Shown: positions 1 through 9,922 of the stretch, one piece after another | Layout: every line of letters begins with the position of its first letter | Position numbering within the stretch: the stretch's first letter is position 1 | From: Parietichytrium sp. I65-24A | Lineage: Eukaryota; Sar; Bigyra; Thraustochytrida; Thraustochytriidae | Direction of reading: 5' to 3' | Length of the DNA stretch: 64,000 nt | Assembly (NCBI GenBank): GCA_012862575.1 | Contig: BLSF01000010.1 | Span: forward strand, 434,001 to 498,000 | Notes under the pieces: generated by a model | The model's input: only the letters and a program-made list of their open reading frames with translations | Told to the model about the DNA's origin: nothing | Databases searched by the model: none | Made by a program: the position numbers and the translations under genes

Positions 1-836
1 CACTGTCAAAAAAGATAATGGATTGCGGTCGCTTGCCAGCTTGCTGTTCGTTCAAAGTTCAGAATGCGGGAAAAGCGAAAAGCAAAAAGTTTGGGGATGC
101 GTTCGAATCGAAAAAGAAGAAGGGGAAGGAGAAGAAAAGAAATGCAATCTCTATATCTTGTCATATCTTGTCTCTGCATCTGTCTGCGAATCCCGCATTG
201 CTTTCTGAACTCTTAATTCTGAACAGACTCAAACATCTCGAAGGTCTCGAGGCTCGTCAGTTGACATCAGTTGACTGTGAAAACTCTCCGGGCAAGTCTT
301 GCGATCAATAAATCAATCGCCTCAATCTCACATTCTCACATTCACTCACGCTCTGGCACTCACACTCTCCATCGTCAACACTTTCTTTCTCTCTCTCGCT
401 CGCTCTCTCTCTCTCATCTGCGCAGATCCCAAAGGTGGCGAGCCATCGTAGTCCATCGTCTACGTCGTCCACGAGTTGTACACGCGCAGGTACTGGTTGC
501 GATAGCATCTCGGCTCATGCAGCAGAGATCGCAGAGATAGCAGAGATAGCAGAGATGGATGGGTCCTTAGAGATACAGTAACTCGGACGATAGATGATGG
601 ATGAAGGAAGATGGAAGATGGATGCGGGAGAGAGCAAGTAGGTAGGTGGCGTGGCACTCTTGGCACTCTTGGAACACAGGAGGAGGATTGGGCAATCAAT
701 CAATCAATCGATCGATCAATCAATCAATCAGTCAATCAATCAATCACTCAACTCGAGCAACTCGCAAACAACTCGCGGCAACTCGGCAGTCGTCGGAGAC
801 AAGGTAAAGAGACGAGAGACGAGAGACGGGAAGGGG
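1..836. other. 5' intergenic region of mevalonate kinase
   Basis: No convincing gene is seen. The stretch is rich in simple sequence, including CTCTCT tracts near 390-415, GCAGAGATA repeats near 524-554, and a CAAT tetranucleotide array at 692-749. A TGACTGTGA motif lies at 272-280. It probably holds the promoter and leader of the mevalonate kinase gene starting at 837. Confidence 0.6.
692..749. repeat. CAAT tetranucleotide microsatellite
   Basis: An interrupted run of CAAT/CGAT/CAGT units about 58 bp long ends 88 bp before the mevalonate kinase start codon. It is read directly from the sequence. It is one of several short tandem repeats placed just upstream of genes in this window. Confidence 0.9.
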
Positions 837-2035
837 ATGTCGGTGATGGAGCCTCTCGGCAGCAAAAGCAGCAAGGAGCACAAGGGCTTCGGCAAGCTGA
901 TTCTCTTCGGCGAGCACTTTGTCGTGTACAAGAAGCCTGCTCTCGTGGCAGCAGTCAAGGCTGCCACCATCGCGGAGGTGGAGCTGAGCAAGGCGGAATG
1001 GTCCACGGGGCTCATCGTGGAGGACCTTCGCCCGGCCGTGCCTGGCTACAAGGATAAGAAGGCTGACGAGATGCTCGAAAGCACACGGCTCGTGCTCAAC
1101 GTGTTCGGAGTGGACCCAAAGAAGCAGGGCGTTAGAGTCAGGCTCAGCGGAGACCTCAGCCCTGTTTCCGGCATTGGCGCAAGCGCAGGTAAGTGACACA
1201 CCCGGTCCAAACTCAAAAATTGTGAAACACCGAGGTGTTGTGATGCTACGTTCGTGTCTTCTTATTGACTGTCGCATCGCGTTTGTTTTGTTCTTTCGCG
1301 GCTTCCAGCAAACTGTGTTTCTGTGGCACGTGCTCTCGCCGAAGCGCTTGGCAAAAATGACATCACCGAGGAGGAGATCAATCGCGCAGGGTATGAAGGC
1401 GAGAAGGCTTACCACGGTACCCCATCTGGTACGTTTTCGGCAACACGCTCTCGCTCGTCGATCTTTTTCTATTCCGGATCTAACTTTTTTCGTTGCTTGT
1501 GATTCGGTTTTCGCGGGTTCAAGGTATTGATAATACCGCTTCCACATATGGAGGCGTCCTTCGATTTCAACGTACAGAAAGCGACCCACTTTTCGAGACG
1601 CGCGGACTCAAAGTCGAGGTCCCGATTGTGTACGCAAGCACTGGCATTACATCGTCCACAACAGAGGTTGTCGGTGACGTTCGTCAAAAGCGCGAAAAAG
1701 ATCCTGAGTGGTACGATGCTCTCGAAGCAAAGTACATGCAGATCTTTGAGAAAGCTGAGAAGGCAATCGCTTCTGAGTCCGACTCGTTGGCGCAAACTCT
1801 TGGAGATCTTGCCATCGAGAATCACAAAATTCTCAAAGAGCTCAGCGTCAGCTGCAAGGAGCTTGACGATCTTTGCCAGACTGCAATGGAGGCTGGCGCA
1901 ATTGGCGCAAAGATGAGCGGCACCGGACGTGGTGGCCTCATGTTTGCAATCTGCCCGAACGCAGAGGTTCAGGAGAAGGTCGCTGCTGCGCTTGCCAAGA
2001 CAGCCCCGCAAGTCTGGAAAACCTCCTTTTTGTAA
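837..2035 (+). CDS. Mevalonate kinase, three exons
   Basis: GHMP-family kinase that phosphorylates mevalonate to 5-phosphomevalonate in the cytosolic mevalonate pathway of isoprenoid synthesis. Exons are 837-1188, 1309-1428 and 1524-2035, giving 327 residues. The introns of 120 and 95 bp have GTAAGT and GTACGT donors, and the joins restore conserved motifs. Visible signatures are GKLILFGEH (residues 19-27), the ATP-binding PVSGIGASAAN spanning the first splice, HGTPSGIDNTASTYGG spanning the second, and the C-terminal SGTGRGGL near residue 288. The length matches short protist and archaeal mevalonate kinases rather than the roughly 390-residue animal enzyme. The ATG at 837 is chosen because in-frame upstream codons are low-complexity repeat; the Met at residue 4 is an alternative. 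The gene shows that the organism uses the mevalonate route. Confidence 0.93.
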
Positions 2036-2944
2036 TTTGGTTCGCCCAACAGTCGTCTGAACAGCCCATCGCTCACGCGTTTTTTAATATCCATTGGCCC
2101 TGCAATCTGCCTTTCACACTGTGCTACACCCAAACAAACAGTAAATCAATCCCTTGTTGCTCAAAGCTCCACCCTAGAACTGGTTCTTCTCAATCATCTT
2201 TTCTACCTTCAATCCGTTCAACGCGAGGTCGACTTGAATGCAAGGGCGCGAAACATCATGATCATCATAGAACAGAATAAACCGACAGGAGGCGCCTCCA
2301 CACAACCTCCACGTCTTCTTTGAACAGAATCCTCCCGTCGCAATCCCGCCTTCATTTTCATGCACCCCTCCTGCCCATCTTTCACAACTTGACAGATTCA
2401 CAGATCCATCGTCCATCATCATGATCCATCATCCATCATCCATCATCCATCATCCATCATCCATCAACAGCCAAATGCACTTGGGCTATAGACCTCCCCT
2501 ATCTTTCTTTACATTGCACGCAACACAGCTCTCACAGCTCAATGGGATCAAAGGGCTTGGCTTCTTAGTTGGTACGCTCAAGTTACTGACAGTGAGCAAC
2601 TCTGCGAAGCGCTGGCACTTGCTGGCACTTGCTGGCACTGCAACGACTGCAACGACTAGGAGTGTGGCACTGCTATCTCTCTGGCCCTTCTTCGATTGCC
2701 ACGAGTGCCGCAGCTCTTCCAGTGCGAACCGCCCAATACAGTCGCAGGTTGCTTCGCCGTTGGTCAGATTCCGTCGGGGCGGTAGGGTCCGCGCGAGAGT
2801 TGTTGGCTCACTCAAGGGCACATTGCGTTGGGGGTTGTTAGCAGAGCGCCAGCGGAAGGCGAGCAGGGAGCAGAGGTTTTCGGAGATTGCGGGGCTTGTT
2901 GCGGATAGGGCGCAGGGTTTGAAGAAGAGAAAGAAAAAGGGGAA
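2036..2944. other. Intergenic region
   Basis: No gene is supported. It holds the 3' flank of mevalonate kinase, a 7-bp CATCATC array at 2404-2466 and a TGACAGTGAG motif at 2587-2596. GCTGGCACTT is repeated near 2610-2640. It probably includes the ArfGAP promoter. Confidence 0.6.
2404..2466. repeat. ATCCATC heptamer array
   Basis: Tandem seven-base units reading ATCCATC, with one interruption near 2413-2424, lie between mevalonate kinase and the ArfGAP gene. Seen directly. Confidence 0.9.
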
Positions 2945-4372
2945 ATGGAGCTGCAGAGCGAGCTGCGCAAGATTATTAGGGAGACGCCAGGGAATGAACT
3001 GTGCGTGGACTGCAGGGAGCCGAACCCGACGTGGGCTTCCGTAAACCTTGGCGTGTTCATGTGCCTCGCCTGCAGCGGGGTGCACAGGGCGATGGGCGTG
3101 CACATTAGTTTTGTAAAGTCCACTTCCTTGGACAAGTGGTAAGTGAGTGGGTCCGTCGGTGGCTCGCGAGACGTGGAAACTAGTGGCTGACGGAAGACGC
3201 CTTTGCAATTTGACAGGACACCGCAACTGGTAGCCAACATGCGGAACGGCGGGAATGTGAGAGCGAATGCGTTTTTTGAAGCAACCATGCCAGCAGAGAT
3301 TAGACGACCCACTACCATGAAGGAGAGGGAAGATTTCATTAAAGCAAAGTATCAGAGTCGGAAATGGGTTCGTCCGGCAGGCGCACCAACAGAAACCTCA
3401 GACTCACAGACGACGATTCCGCAAGCACAGTCTTCGGCTCTCTCAACTGATCCTTCCAATACTGGCACGGGGCGGAAGAAACGCATCCCTCCTTCTCAGC
3501 GCAAACTGATGCAACAACAGCAGTCCCCGGAACGACCCAGCGGCTCCAATTCTGGTTCTAGGCAATCGGAGAATTTATTGGATGTCGAAGACGTCAGCCC
3601 TCAGCCCCAGCCTGCAGCGCCAGCATCAAGCTCGGGCGGCCTGTTCGACAATATGAGCATCAAGGTGAAGACAACAGAGATGCCGGAAGGGTCGTCAGCG
3701 GCAGAAACGCATCCTGAACCGAGTGCGGCTAGTAACGAACTTGATCTTTTATCATTTGGTTCGTCGCCTAGGGGTGTGGAACCTGCAAGCATGATGAAGA
3801 ATGGCAACTCGAATCTTTCCGCGGGCGAGGTTGAGGATGGCAATTCGTTTCTTTCTCGCTTTGGTATCACGCCTTCAGCCAACCACGGCCTTCCAGAGCA
3901 GACCAGTGCGGTTAGCACATCAGATCCAATGGACGCTTTCAGCTCTTTGAGTCTAGAGCAGCCGGAAAGCACGGTTGCGAGCAGTGAGCCAAGCAAATAT
4001 GACCATCAGTCTGCGGCATTAGACGCCTTGTATCAGCCATCGGGTCAAATACCTCCATCCGCCGAGGAATCTGGGGCAGGCGCGGAATTGGCCAACATCG
4101 AAAAAGAACTTGGCCAAATTAGCGACGAGCTTGAGCAAGCCACGTATAATCTCCAGCTCTTTCTGGAGGCGAAACAAACTCTCCTTCAATCGAAAAACCG
4201 TTTGGAGCAGCTGAATGGTTACTTGGACAACTTGCAAATGCACAGGCTAGATGCGCTGCACGGAGTCGAGGGCGAGTTGCTGAGCAAGCGCAAAACCTTG
4301 AATATGCGAGCTGCTGCCTTGGTTGGGCAAGTGCACACGATCCATAGCAACATGTCTTCGAATTTGTCGTGA
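2945..4372 (+). CDS. ArfGAP-domain protein (SMAP/AGD5-like), two exons
   Basis: GTPase-activating protein for Arf GTPases, acting in vesicle coat cycling at Golgi or endosomes. Exons are 2945-3138 and 3217-4372, giving 449 residues. The 78-bp intron splits a Trp codon in the ArfGAP domain, and the join reads through into TPQLVANMR. The N-terminal zinc finger is C20-x2-C23-x16-C40-x2-C43, followed by the catalytic arginine R48 in SGVHR. The N-terminal placement of the domain and a long Ser/Pro/Gln-rich disordered middle resemble SMAP proteins and plant AGD5. A Glu/Leu-rich segment near residues 360-430 looks like a coiled coil. An AATAAA at 4385-4390 lies 13 bases after the stop. Family call is firm; the subfamily is inferred. 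Confidence 0.9.
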
Positions 4373-4550
4373 CAAATTGTGCATAATAAAACCTCTTTCA
4401 TTTCTCTCGTCAGGCTCTTCACTTCTTTACGTATGCATTTGTTCTCTCAGGATGATAGGGGATACCCGGCAACTCGAGCAAGCAGGAAAGAAAAACAAGG
4501 ACTATACGGGAAAGAAAGTAAAAAAGCTCGCCTCTAAAGTTCTCCCTTCT

Positions 4551-7500
4551 TTACCTAATCATGTAGTATATCGTCAAACCAGCCGAGGCAAGCGCAGCAA
4601 AAGAGTTGGCGTAAGGCACCAACCAGAGCAAACCTGGCTCCGACATCACAAAAGCATACGTGATTGTCACGAGAAACAGGACCACGATCCAGTACAACGA
4701 TCCTGAGCCTGTGGAAAACATCTCCTCGTTCAACTTCTCCAGCCTCACGCGCTCCCTTTGCTCGTCTTTCCGAAGGACAAGGTCCAGCAGTCTCTCAGGA
4801 TCATCCTCGTCTCTTCCTGTCTCAGCAAGAACCCCAGCGTCGGTGAAGAAACGTCTAAAGTTACTCGCAGCGCGAATATGATCGTATAAGTCATCGACTA
4901 TAGATCTGTTTGCTCGCTGCATACGGATAAAGCTTTTTGTTTGTGATATTTCCCCGAGATGCTCCACCACGTAGTGCAAGGCGCGGTAATATAGTCCACG
5001 AGCTTTGATCTGATTGCCGGTCAACAACGCCCTCAGCGCGTTACTGTTGTCAATAGCCAGCAATGCTGAGCACCGTTCCATCATTTCTGTGTATTTATAC
5101 TTGTAGCACATTTCGAGATCTTCGAAAAGCTCTTCGGCTGCCACGGCGAGGACTTTACCCGTGTATGCAAAGGCAAGCAATCGTAGAAACACAGCCTGAG
5201 GCTCCTTTACCTCAATCGTGATCGACCTGCTCGTTGCGGGCTTTGCACGCCAAGGCCCTACGAAATGCTGGCATCGGGTCAGTAAGACAACACTGTGCGC
5301 GTATAGCTCCCTCCCGTCGCCAGTCTTGAAAAACATATCTGCCCATCGCGGCTCATTCAAGAACAACTCCATATCCTGAGGAAAACTCGAGTCCAGTATC
5401 CCTTCATCCGACAACAAGGACTGATGATATGCCTTCTTGGCCGTCGCAGCATCTTTTTGTGCTTCTTGACTTCGATTGTCAGAGGCACTCGTTTTTAGAA
5501 GATCTTTTAACTCGTCGTCCCCTTCCTCCTCGGCATCCTCCGCTTGATCGTTTCCGAGGCTCTCGTCGTCATCTTCAAAAACAGCGGAGTCAACCACTTG
5601 CGATCGTGCGCAGATGGCTTCAAGACGTTTGAGGCCAAGCTGCCTCGCCAGAGACAGCACCTCGTCTGCAACAAAACTCATAGGGTCCATTCTGCTGTAT
5701 ATGTTGTCGCCGTACAAATACTCCAACAAGATTCTGCCACTCTCCGGGCTTGCTTCAGGAAGAACGATTTTAATCAAGCCCTCGTCCTCATCAAAATTTT
5801 CCGAGCCTTCCAAGTCAATTAGACGGTTTAGCTCTGAGCTGCGGGCAGCAACGATGACCTTGTGAGCAAAAATGTCCTGGGTGCCCACACAAATCTGCAG
5901 GTCGGGCTTAATGAAGAACTGCGAACGAACGTTTCGCTCGGTCAATTGCTTCCACATGCCCCAGAACTGGCTGCCCAAGACGCTCCCGCTCACCGCTACC
6001 ATAGTGTGCCATCCGCCACAGCTCAAAACCTCGGCGGTGCGGCCCGCCAAGCTCTTATCTAAACACAATCGGGGCTCTGCGCATGACCTGCCGTCGTTCA
6101 GGACGTGCGTGCCCCATACGTAAACCGAACCGTCCGCGGTGATCGCGGCAGAGTGCTTGCAGCCCCCTGACACGCGAGTCACTGGACTTGGTATTGAAGC
6201 TAGCTTTTGTGGCCAGCGCCAAGGCTGCTCCTCCTCAATACTTGTGACAAATTGAAGACCGTTATTCTTGGATCTCTTAGTCTCACTGTCCAAGACAGTA
6301 TTTTCCTCCGGGACTGCAGCATCTGACTTTGACGTTTTATCGTTCACAACAAACCCCGAGGTCACCTGCAGATTCCAGTTCGTGGTAGTTGCGCCGTGGC
6401 CAACCGCGGAGGACCCGAGCCCTCCCCACGTGTACAGGTTACCATTCTTGTCAGTAGCCATCGAATGGTTCGCGCCGCACTCTACGGTTGTCAGCACAGG
6501 CAAGGACGACAGCTTGCATTTTTTCGAGATCAGAATGTGCTTTACAAGCACAGGTTCCAGAACATTTACAAGTTGCCCGGTTCCGAGCTGCCCGTGAGAA
6601 CCCTTGCCCCAAGAGTGGAGTCGCCCGGAGCTATCTAAAGCAAGGGAGTGAGCTTCTCCACAAGAGACGGAAATAATTTCACATTTCTCCAAGCTGCCAC
6701 GCACCTGCCGGGGGTGAAGCCGAAACTTTTGATAGGCAGTTTTCTCATCGTCTAGCTGAGGCTGTGACTCCCCTGCAGCCCGCCGAGCACGCGCCGCGTT
6801 TCGGCGCGCGAAAAGCCCGCCCCTCTGGACGCGAACATCGGTCTCACCGAGACCAAGTCTCCCATGTAGCCAACTCCCAAAACTAAAAACCTTCCCGGTG
6901 CATGTAATGGCGACGGTGAACCCACTACCACAAGCTACTCTGTCCACGGGCTCGTCATTGAAATCGGATTTCGCAACCTCACTAGGAGTCAAACGACACG
7001 TTGTGTCGCCAAGGCCTAGCGCCGAGCCGAGGCCCCACGTGTAGAGCTGGCCGTCACGCGAAACGCATGCCGAATGTGACCCAGAAAGGTCGGACCCGCA
7101 GGCGACGTCCACTGCCAATACCGGTGACTGTGATCCGCCTAAAGCTTCGACCATTTTGGGCAAATCAGAGCTTAGTGTCGTCCCGTGGCCAAGTGCGCCA
7201 TCCACGCCGTTTCCCCAGGTAAAGACGAGGCCCATGTCCGTAAGCGCCACGCAGTGATACCAGCCGCACGAGACCTTGGTGATACGGGTGAACTCCAGGA
7301 TTCCCCAAAATGGGACGGGCATCGCGGATGCGAGGTGTCCGGCCAAACTCGAGCCCACGCCAAGCACGCTGGACGAGTTCTTGCCCCACGCGAAAGCTTG
7401 CAGGGATAGGGGGTATCTCTCGCCGTCCTTGACAGCGAGCCTTCCCAAATCGTGCCTCAGAAAGAGCTCTCTGTCCTCGGCGCTGACGATGGTGTCATCC

Positions 7501-8867
7501 TCTGTCTTCTGGTCTTTCGCCGGAGTCTCCAAGTTCTCGGCCGTGGGGCTGGCATTTGGTTGTTCAATGTCGAGCAGGAGCGTACAACGCGCGTCCTCGA
7601 CCGACAGCGACCCACTGTTCTCAAGCACGCGCCCGATTTCGTCGCAGCTCATTTCAATAACTAACAACACCGGCACGCGCCAGGTCTTCTGACCATCTGC
7701 GCGCTCGCGGACAAGCACGACTCCACGGCCCTCTGCCGTGATGCCTGTACAATACTTGCGTTTGCCTCTGCCAAAGTACCCGGCCGAGACTTTCACCGAG
7801 ACATCTCCCGCCTGGCTCGTGACGGCTTCCAGCACGTCCGCCTCCAGCTGCGTCGCCCTCGCCGCTACGTACTCCTGAAATCCGGAGCCAATGGCCGCCC
7901 ATGGCACCTCCTTCGCCTTTAGCACCTCCGCTAGGAGATGCCTCCGCGCCACCTCGTCCGCCATGGCCGCGAGGCGGGTGAGCTGGGCCGCGAACCGGAC
8001 CCATGCGGTCTGGTCCTGGTTCTGGTTCTGATTCTGGTTCTGGTCCTGATTGTCGCCGTCCAGAGGCTCGTTGAAGCCCGGACGCGAGCGCAGCGCCGCG
8101 TCGAACGACAGAATGTTCTCCTTGATCGCGATCGCATTCTCCCGGATCCTCGTCACCGCCCGCCGCGGGCCCGCGCCCACTCTCACCGTCCTCGCTCTCA
8201 GCATCCCCAGCACCGCCTCCCGCTGCGGCGACCCTTGCGCCGGCAGCGCCAACGCCTCGCGCACGCTCGCGCCGCGCACGGCCAGCGAGGAACGTTTCGG
8301 GAACTCGCGCATGCCTGCTGGCGAGACCAGCGCCGCGCGCACCTTCTCTCTCTCCCACTCCCCTTCCTTCTCCTTGTCCTTGTCCTCTCCCTCTTCGCGA
8401 TCGCGCCGGTGAGACAGAGCACGGTCCAGGAACTCTCGCGCGCGTACCATTTCCCTCACTGCGGCGCCGGCGTCCGCGGTCTCGTGGAACCCTTGCGCGT
8501 CGCGTCGCGCTCCGTGCCACACGAACGCATCCCCCGCACTGAACGACGCTCCGCCTCCCGGGGTGTCCTCGCAACTCGCGTACCCTTCCGCCTCCGACTC
8601 GGCCTCCTCTAACGCCCATGCCCCTTCCTCTTTCCTGCCGGTGTCCTCGGCGGCGGGTCCGCGGAAAGCGTTCCGCGAGACGTCCTCGCTGGCGGGGGAC
8701 ACGATGGACACCGGGCTGTCCACCTCCTTGCGCTCTTCTTCTTCTTCTTCTTCCTCCTCATCCTCATACTGACCGGTGGACGCCGACAGGTCCGCGCGTA
8801 CGCCGTCGGGTCCGCGCGTGCGGAACGCTTTGCGCGACTTGGGCGGCATGGCCGCGGCCGTGGCCAT
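4551..8867 (-). CDS. RCC1-repeat / tandem BTB protein with C-terminal membrane tail
   Basis: A single exon codes for about 1438 residues. The first ATG at 8867 (MATAAAMPPK) is used; a longer reading from 9041 has Cys/His-rich composition unlike a real N-terminus. The first 480 residues are low-complexity with a Glu run (8745-8763) and an Asn/Gln-Asp repeat (8016-8055). RCC1-type units with repeated CG-x-H and WG-x-G motifs span about 480-960. Two BTB/POZ domains follow, near 990-1090 and 1170-1275, the second with a BACK-like tail. Two hydrophobic helices near 1377 and 1410 end the protein, which suggests anchoring in an organelle membrane. RCC1-BTB proteins often act as substrate adaptors for cullin-3 ubiquitin ligases; a GEF role cannot be judged from sequence. 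The membrane tail is unusual for this family. Confidence 0.85.
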   Translation of the reverse strand: MATAAAMPPKSRKAFRTRGPDGVRADLSASTGQYEDEEEEEEEEERKEVDSPVSIVSPASEDVSRNAFRGPAAEDTGRKEEGAWALEEAESEAEGYASCEDTPGGGASFSAGDAFVWHGARRDAQGFHETADAGAAVREMVRAREFLDRALSHRRDREEGEDKDKEKEGEWEREKVRAALVSPAGMREFPKRSSLAVRGASVREALALPAQGSPQREAVLGMLRARTVRVGAGPRRAVTRIRENAIAIKENILSFDAALRSRPGFNEPLDGDNQDQNQNQNQNQDQTAWVRFAAQLTRLAAMADEVARRHLLAEVLKAKEVPWAAIGSGFQEYVAARATQLEADVLEAVTSQAGDVSVKVSAGYFGRGKRKYCTGITAEGRGVVLVRERADGQKTWRVPVLLVIEMSCDEIGRVLENSGSLSVEDARCTLLLDIEQPNASPTAENLETPAKDQKTEDDTIVSAEDRELFLRHDLGRLAVKDGERYPLSLQAFAWGKNSSSVLGVGSSLAGHLASAMPVPFWGILEFTRITKVSCGWYHCVALTDMGLVFTWGNGVDGALGHGTTLSSDLPKMVEALGGSQSPVLAVDVACGSDLSGSHSACVSRDGQLYTWGLGSALGLGDTTCRLTPSEVAKSDFNDEPVDRVACGSGFTVAITCTGKVFSFGSWLHGRLGLGETDVRVQRGGLFARRNAARARRAAGESQPQLDDEKTAYQKFRLHPRQVRGSLEKCEIISVSCGEAHSLALDSSGRLHSWGKGSHGQLGTGQLVNVLEPVLVKHILISKKCKLSSLPVLTTVECGANHSMATDKNGNLYTWGGLGSSAVGHGATTTNWNLQVTSGFVVNDKTSKSDAAVPEENTVLDSETKRSKNNGLQFVTSIEEEQPWRWPQKLASIPSPVTRVSGGCKHSAAITADGSVYVWGTHVLNDGRSCAEPRLCLDKSLAGRTAEVLSCGGWHTMVAVSGSVLGSQFWGMWKQLTERNVRSQFFIKPDLQICVGTQDIFAHKVIVAARSSELNRLIDLEGSENFDEDEGLIKIVLPEASPESGRILLEYLYGDNIYSRMDPMSFVADEVLSLARQLGLKRLEAICARSQVVDSAVFEDDDESLGNDQAEDAEEEGDDELKDLLKTSASDNRSQEAQKDAATAKKAYHQSLLSDEGILDSSFPQDMELFLNEPRWADMFFKTGDGRELYAHSVVLLTRCQHFVGPWRAKPATSRSITIEVKEPQAVFLRLLAFAYTGKVLAVAAEELFEDLEMCYKYKYTEMMERCSALLAIDNSNALRALLTGNQIKARGLYYRALHYVVEHLGEISQTKSFIRMQRANRSIVDDLYDHIRAASNFRRFFTDAGVLAETGRDEDDPERLLDLVLRKDEQRERVRLEKLNEEMFSTGSGSLYWIVVLFLVTITYAFVMSEPGLLWLVPYANSFAALASAGLTIYYMIR

Positions 8868-9922
8868 CTGAGCTCGGCGGTTTCCGATGCAGAGGGCACA
8901 GGGACGGACTCTGCGACAGTGCGCACACAGAAGACAGAGGGGGTGGCTTCCGAGCGCGGACCAATATGGGTCTTCCTGAGGGTGTACGCGCAAAAGTTGG
9001 CGGTGCCTGCAAGTATGGGGGAAGTGTCCTCGCGACTGCAACTCTGGTTGAAGGGTGGGTAGAAGTACCTAGGGAACCGGACTACTTCAACCGTCCCAAA
9101 AACTCGCACTCCTATCGACAGCGTTACTTGTTCAGGTAGGTAGCGTCAGCTAACGGCAGGTAGGCGAGGAATTGGGTTCTTGTCCCACTCGCGGATAGGA
9201 GCGATTGGTAGGGTTGGGTACGCAGTGGGTTCTTGGGTGGAGAACCGGGATTCGCTGGTGGTGGTGAGACAGTCAAGTAGGTGAAATCATGCCAGGTTAG
9301 TAGCAAGCGCCAGAGAAAAGATTCAAATGTGCTCACCGGCACGCCACGTGAAAAAAATGAATTGGACGTGGAAAGTTCTTGTTTCTATGAGCTCCTGCAG
9401 AGACAAGTACTCAGAGCAGAAACACTCCTTCCATTTCTTCCAGCTGCAAAGCGATGGACATATTCTTAGTCCTCATCTACAGCGTCGCTAGAAGATCCTC
9501 CTTATCCTAGCACTATCTATACTCTATTCTAGCTCTAGAGTCTTCGAAGGACTGACTTGCTCACTCGTCTTGCTGATCCCACCATTTCCAGTAAGCAGAC
9601 CTTACTCGCATATAAAGTCCGCGTACGGCAGCAGCGCGCACTCTCTTCCGTACGCGCGCACACTTAGTCCCGTATGCGATATACCTGAATACCGCGAGCC
9701 TCAGGCGCGTAGTACGGGACCAAGTTATTTGCGTTCCCCAACTCCGCGCAAAGAGATTGCAGTGACCTGTGAGTAGGTACCACTGGTACTTGACTTTTGA
9801 AAAGAAGACAAAGCTAGGAGCTGGACGGGTGGAGTCCGGAGTCCGGAGCCCGTCAAAAAGTTAAAGTTAGAGCGTTAGTAGGAGTTTGTTTTGGTGGAGA
9901 TCTTATTTGAAAGTCGGCGGCG
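8868..9922. other. Divergent intergenic region
   Basis: Lies between the RCC1/BTB gene (-) and the next gene (+), so it must contain both promoters. No conserved gene is seen. Short ORFs here lack recognisable domains. GGTACCACTGGTAC at 9776-9789 is a small interrupted inverted repeat, and GTCCGGAGTCCGGAG near 9833 is a short direct repeat. Confidence 0.5.

Noticed and set aside
744-1589. 281-codon minus-strand ORF across mevalonate kinase
   Set aside because: It is antisense to three exons that carry conserved GHMP motifs and has no domain.
7654-8619. 321-codon minus-strand ORF inside the RCC1/BTB gene
   Set aside because: Shifted-frame shadow of a low-complexity G+C-rich coding region, rich in Arg and Gly.
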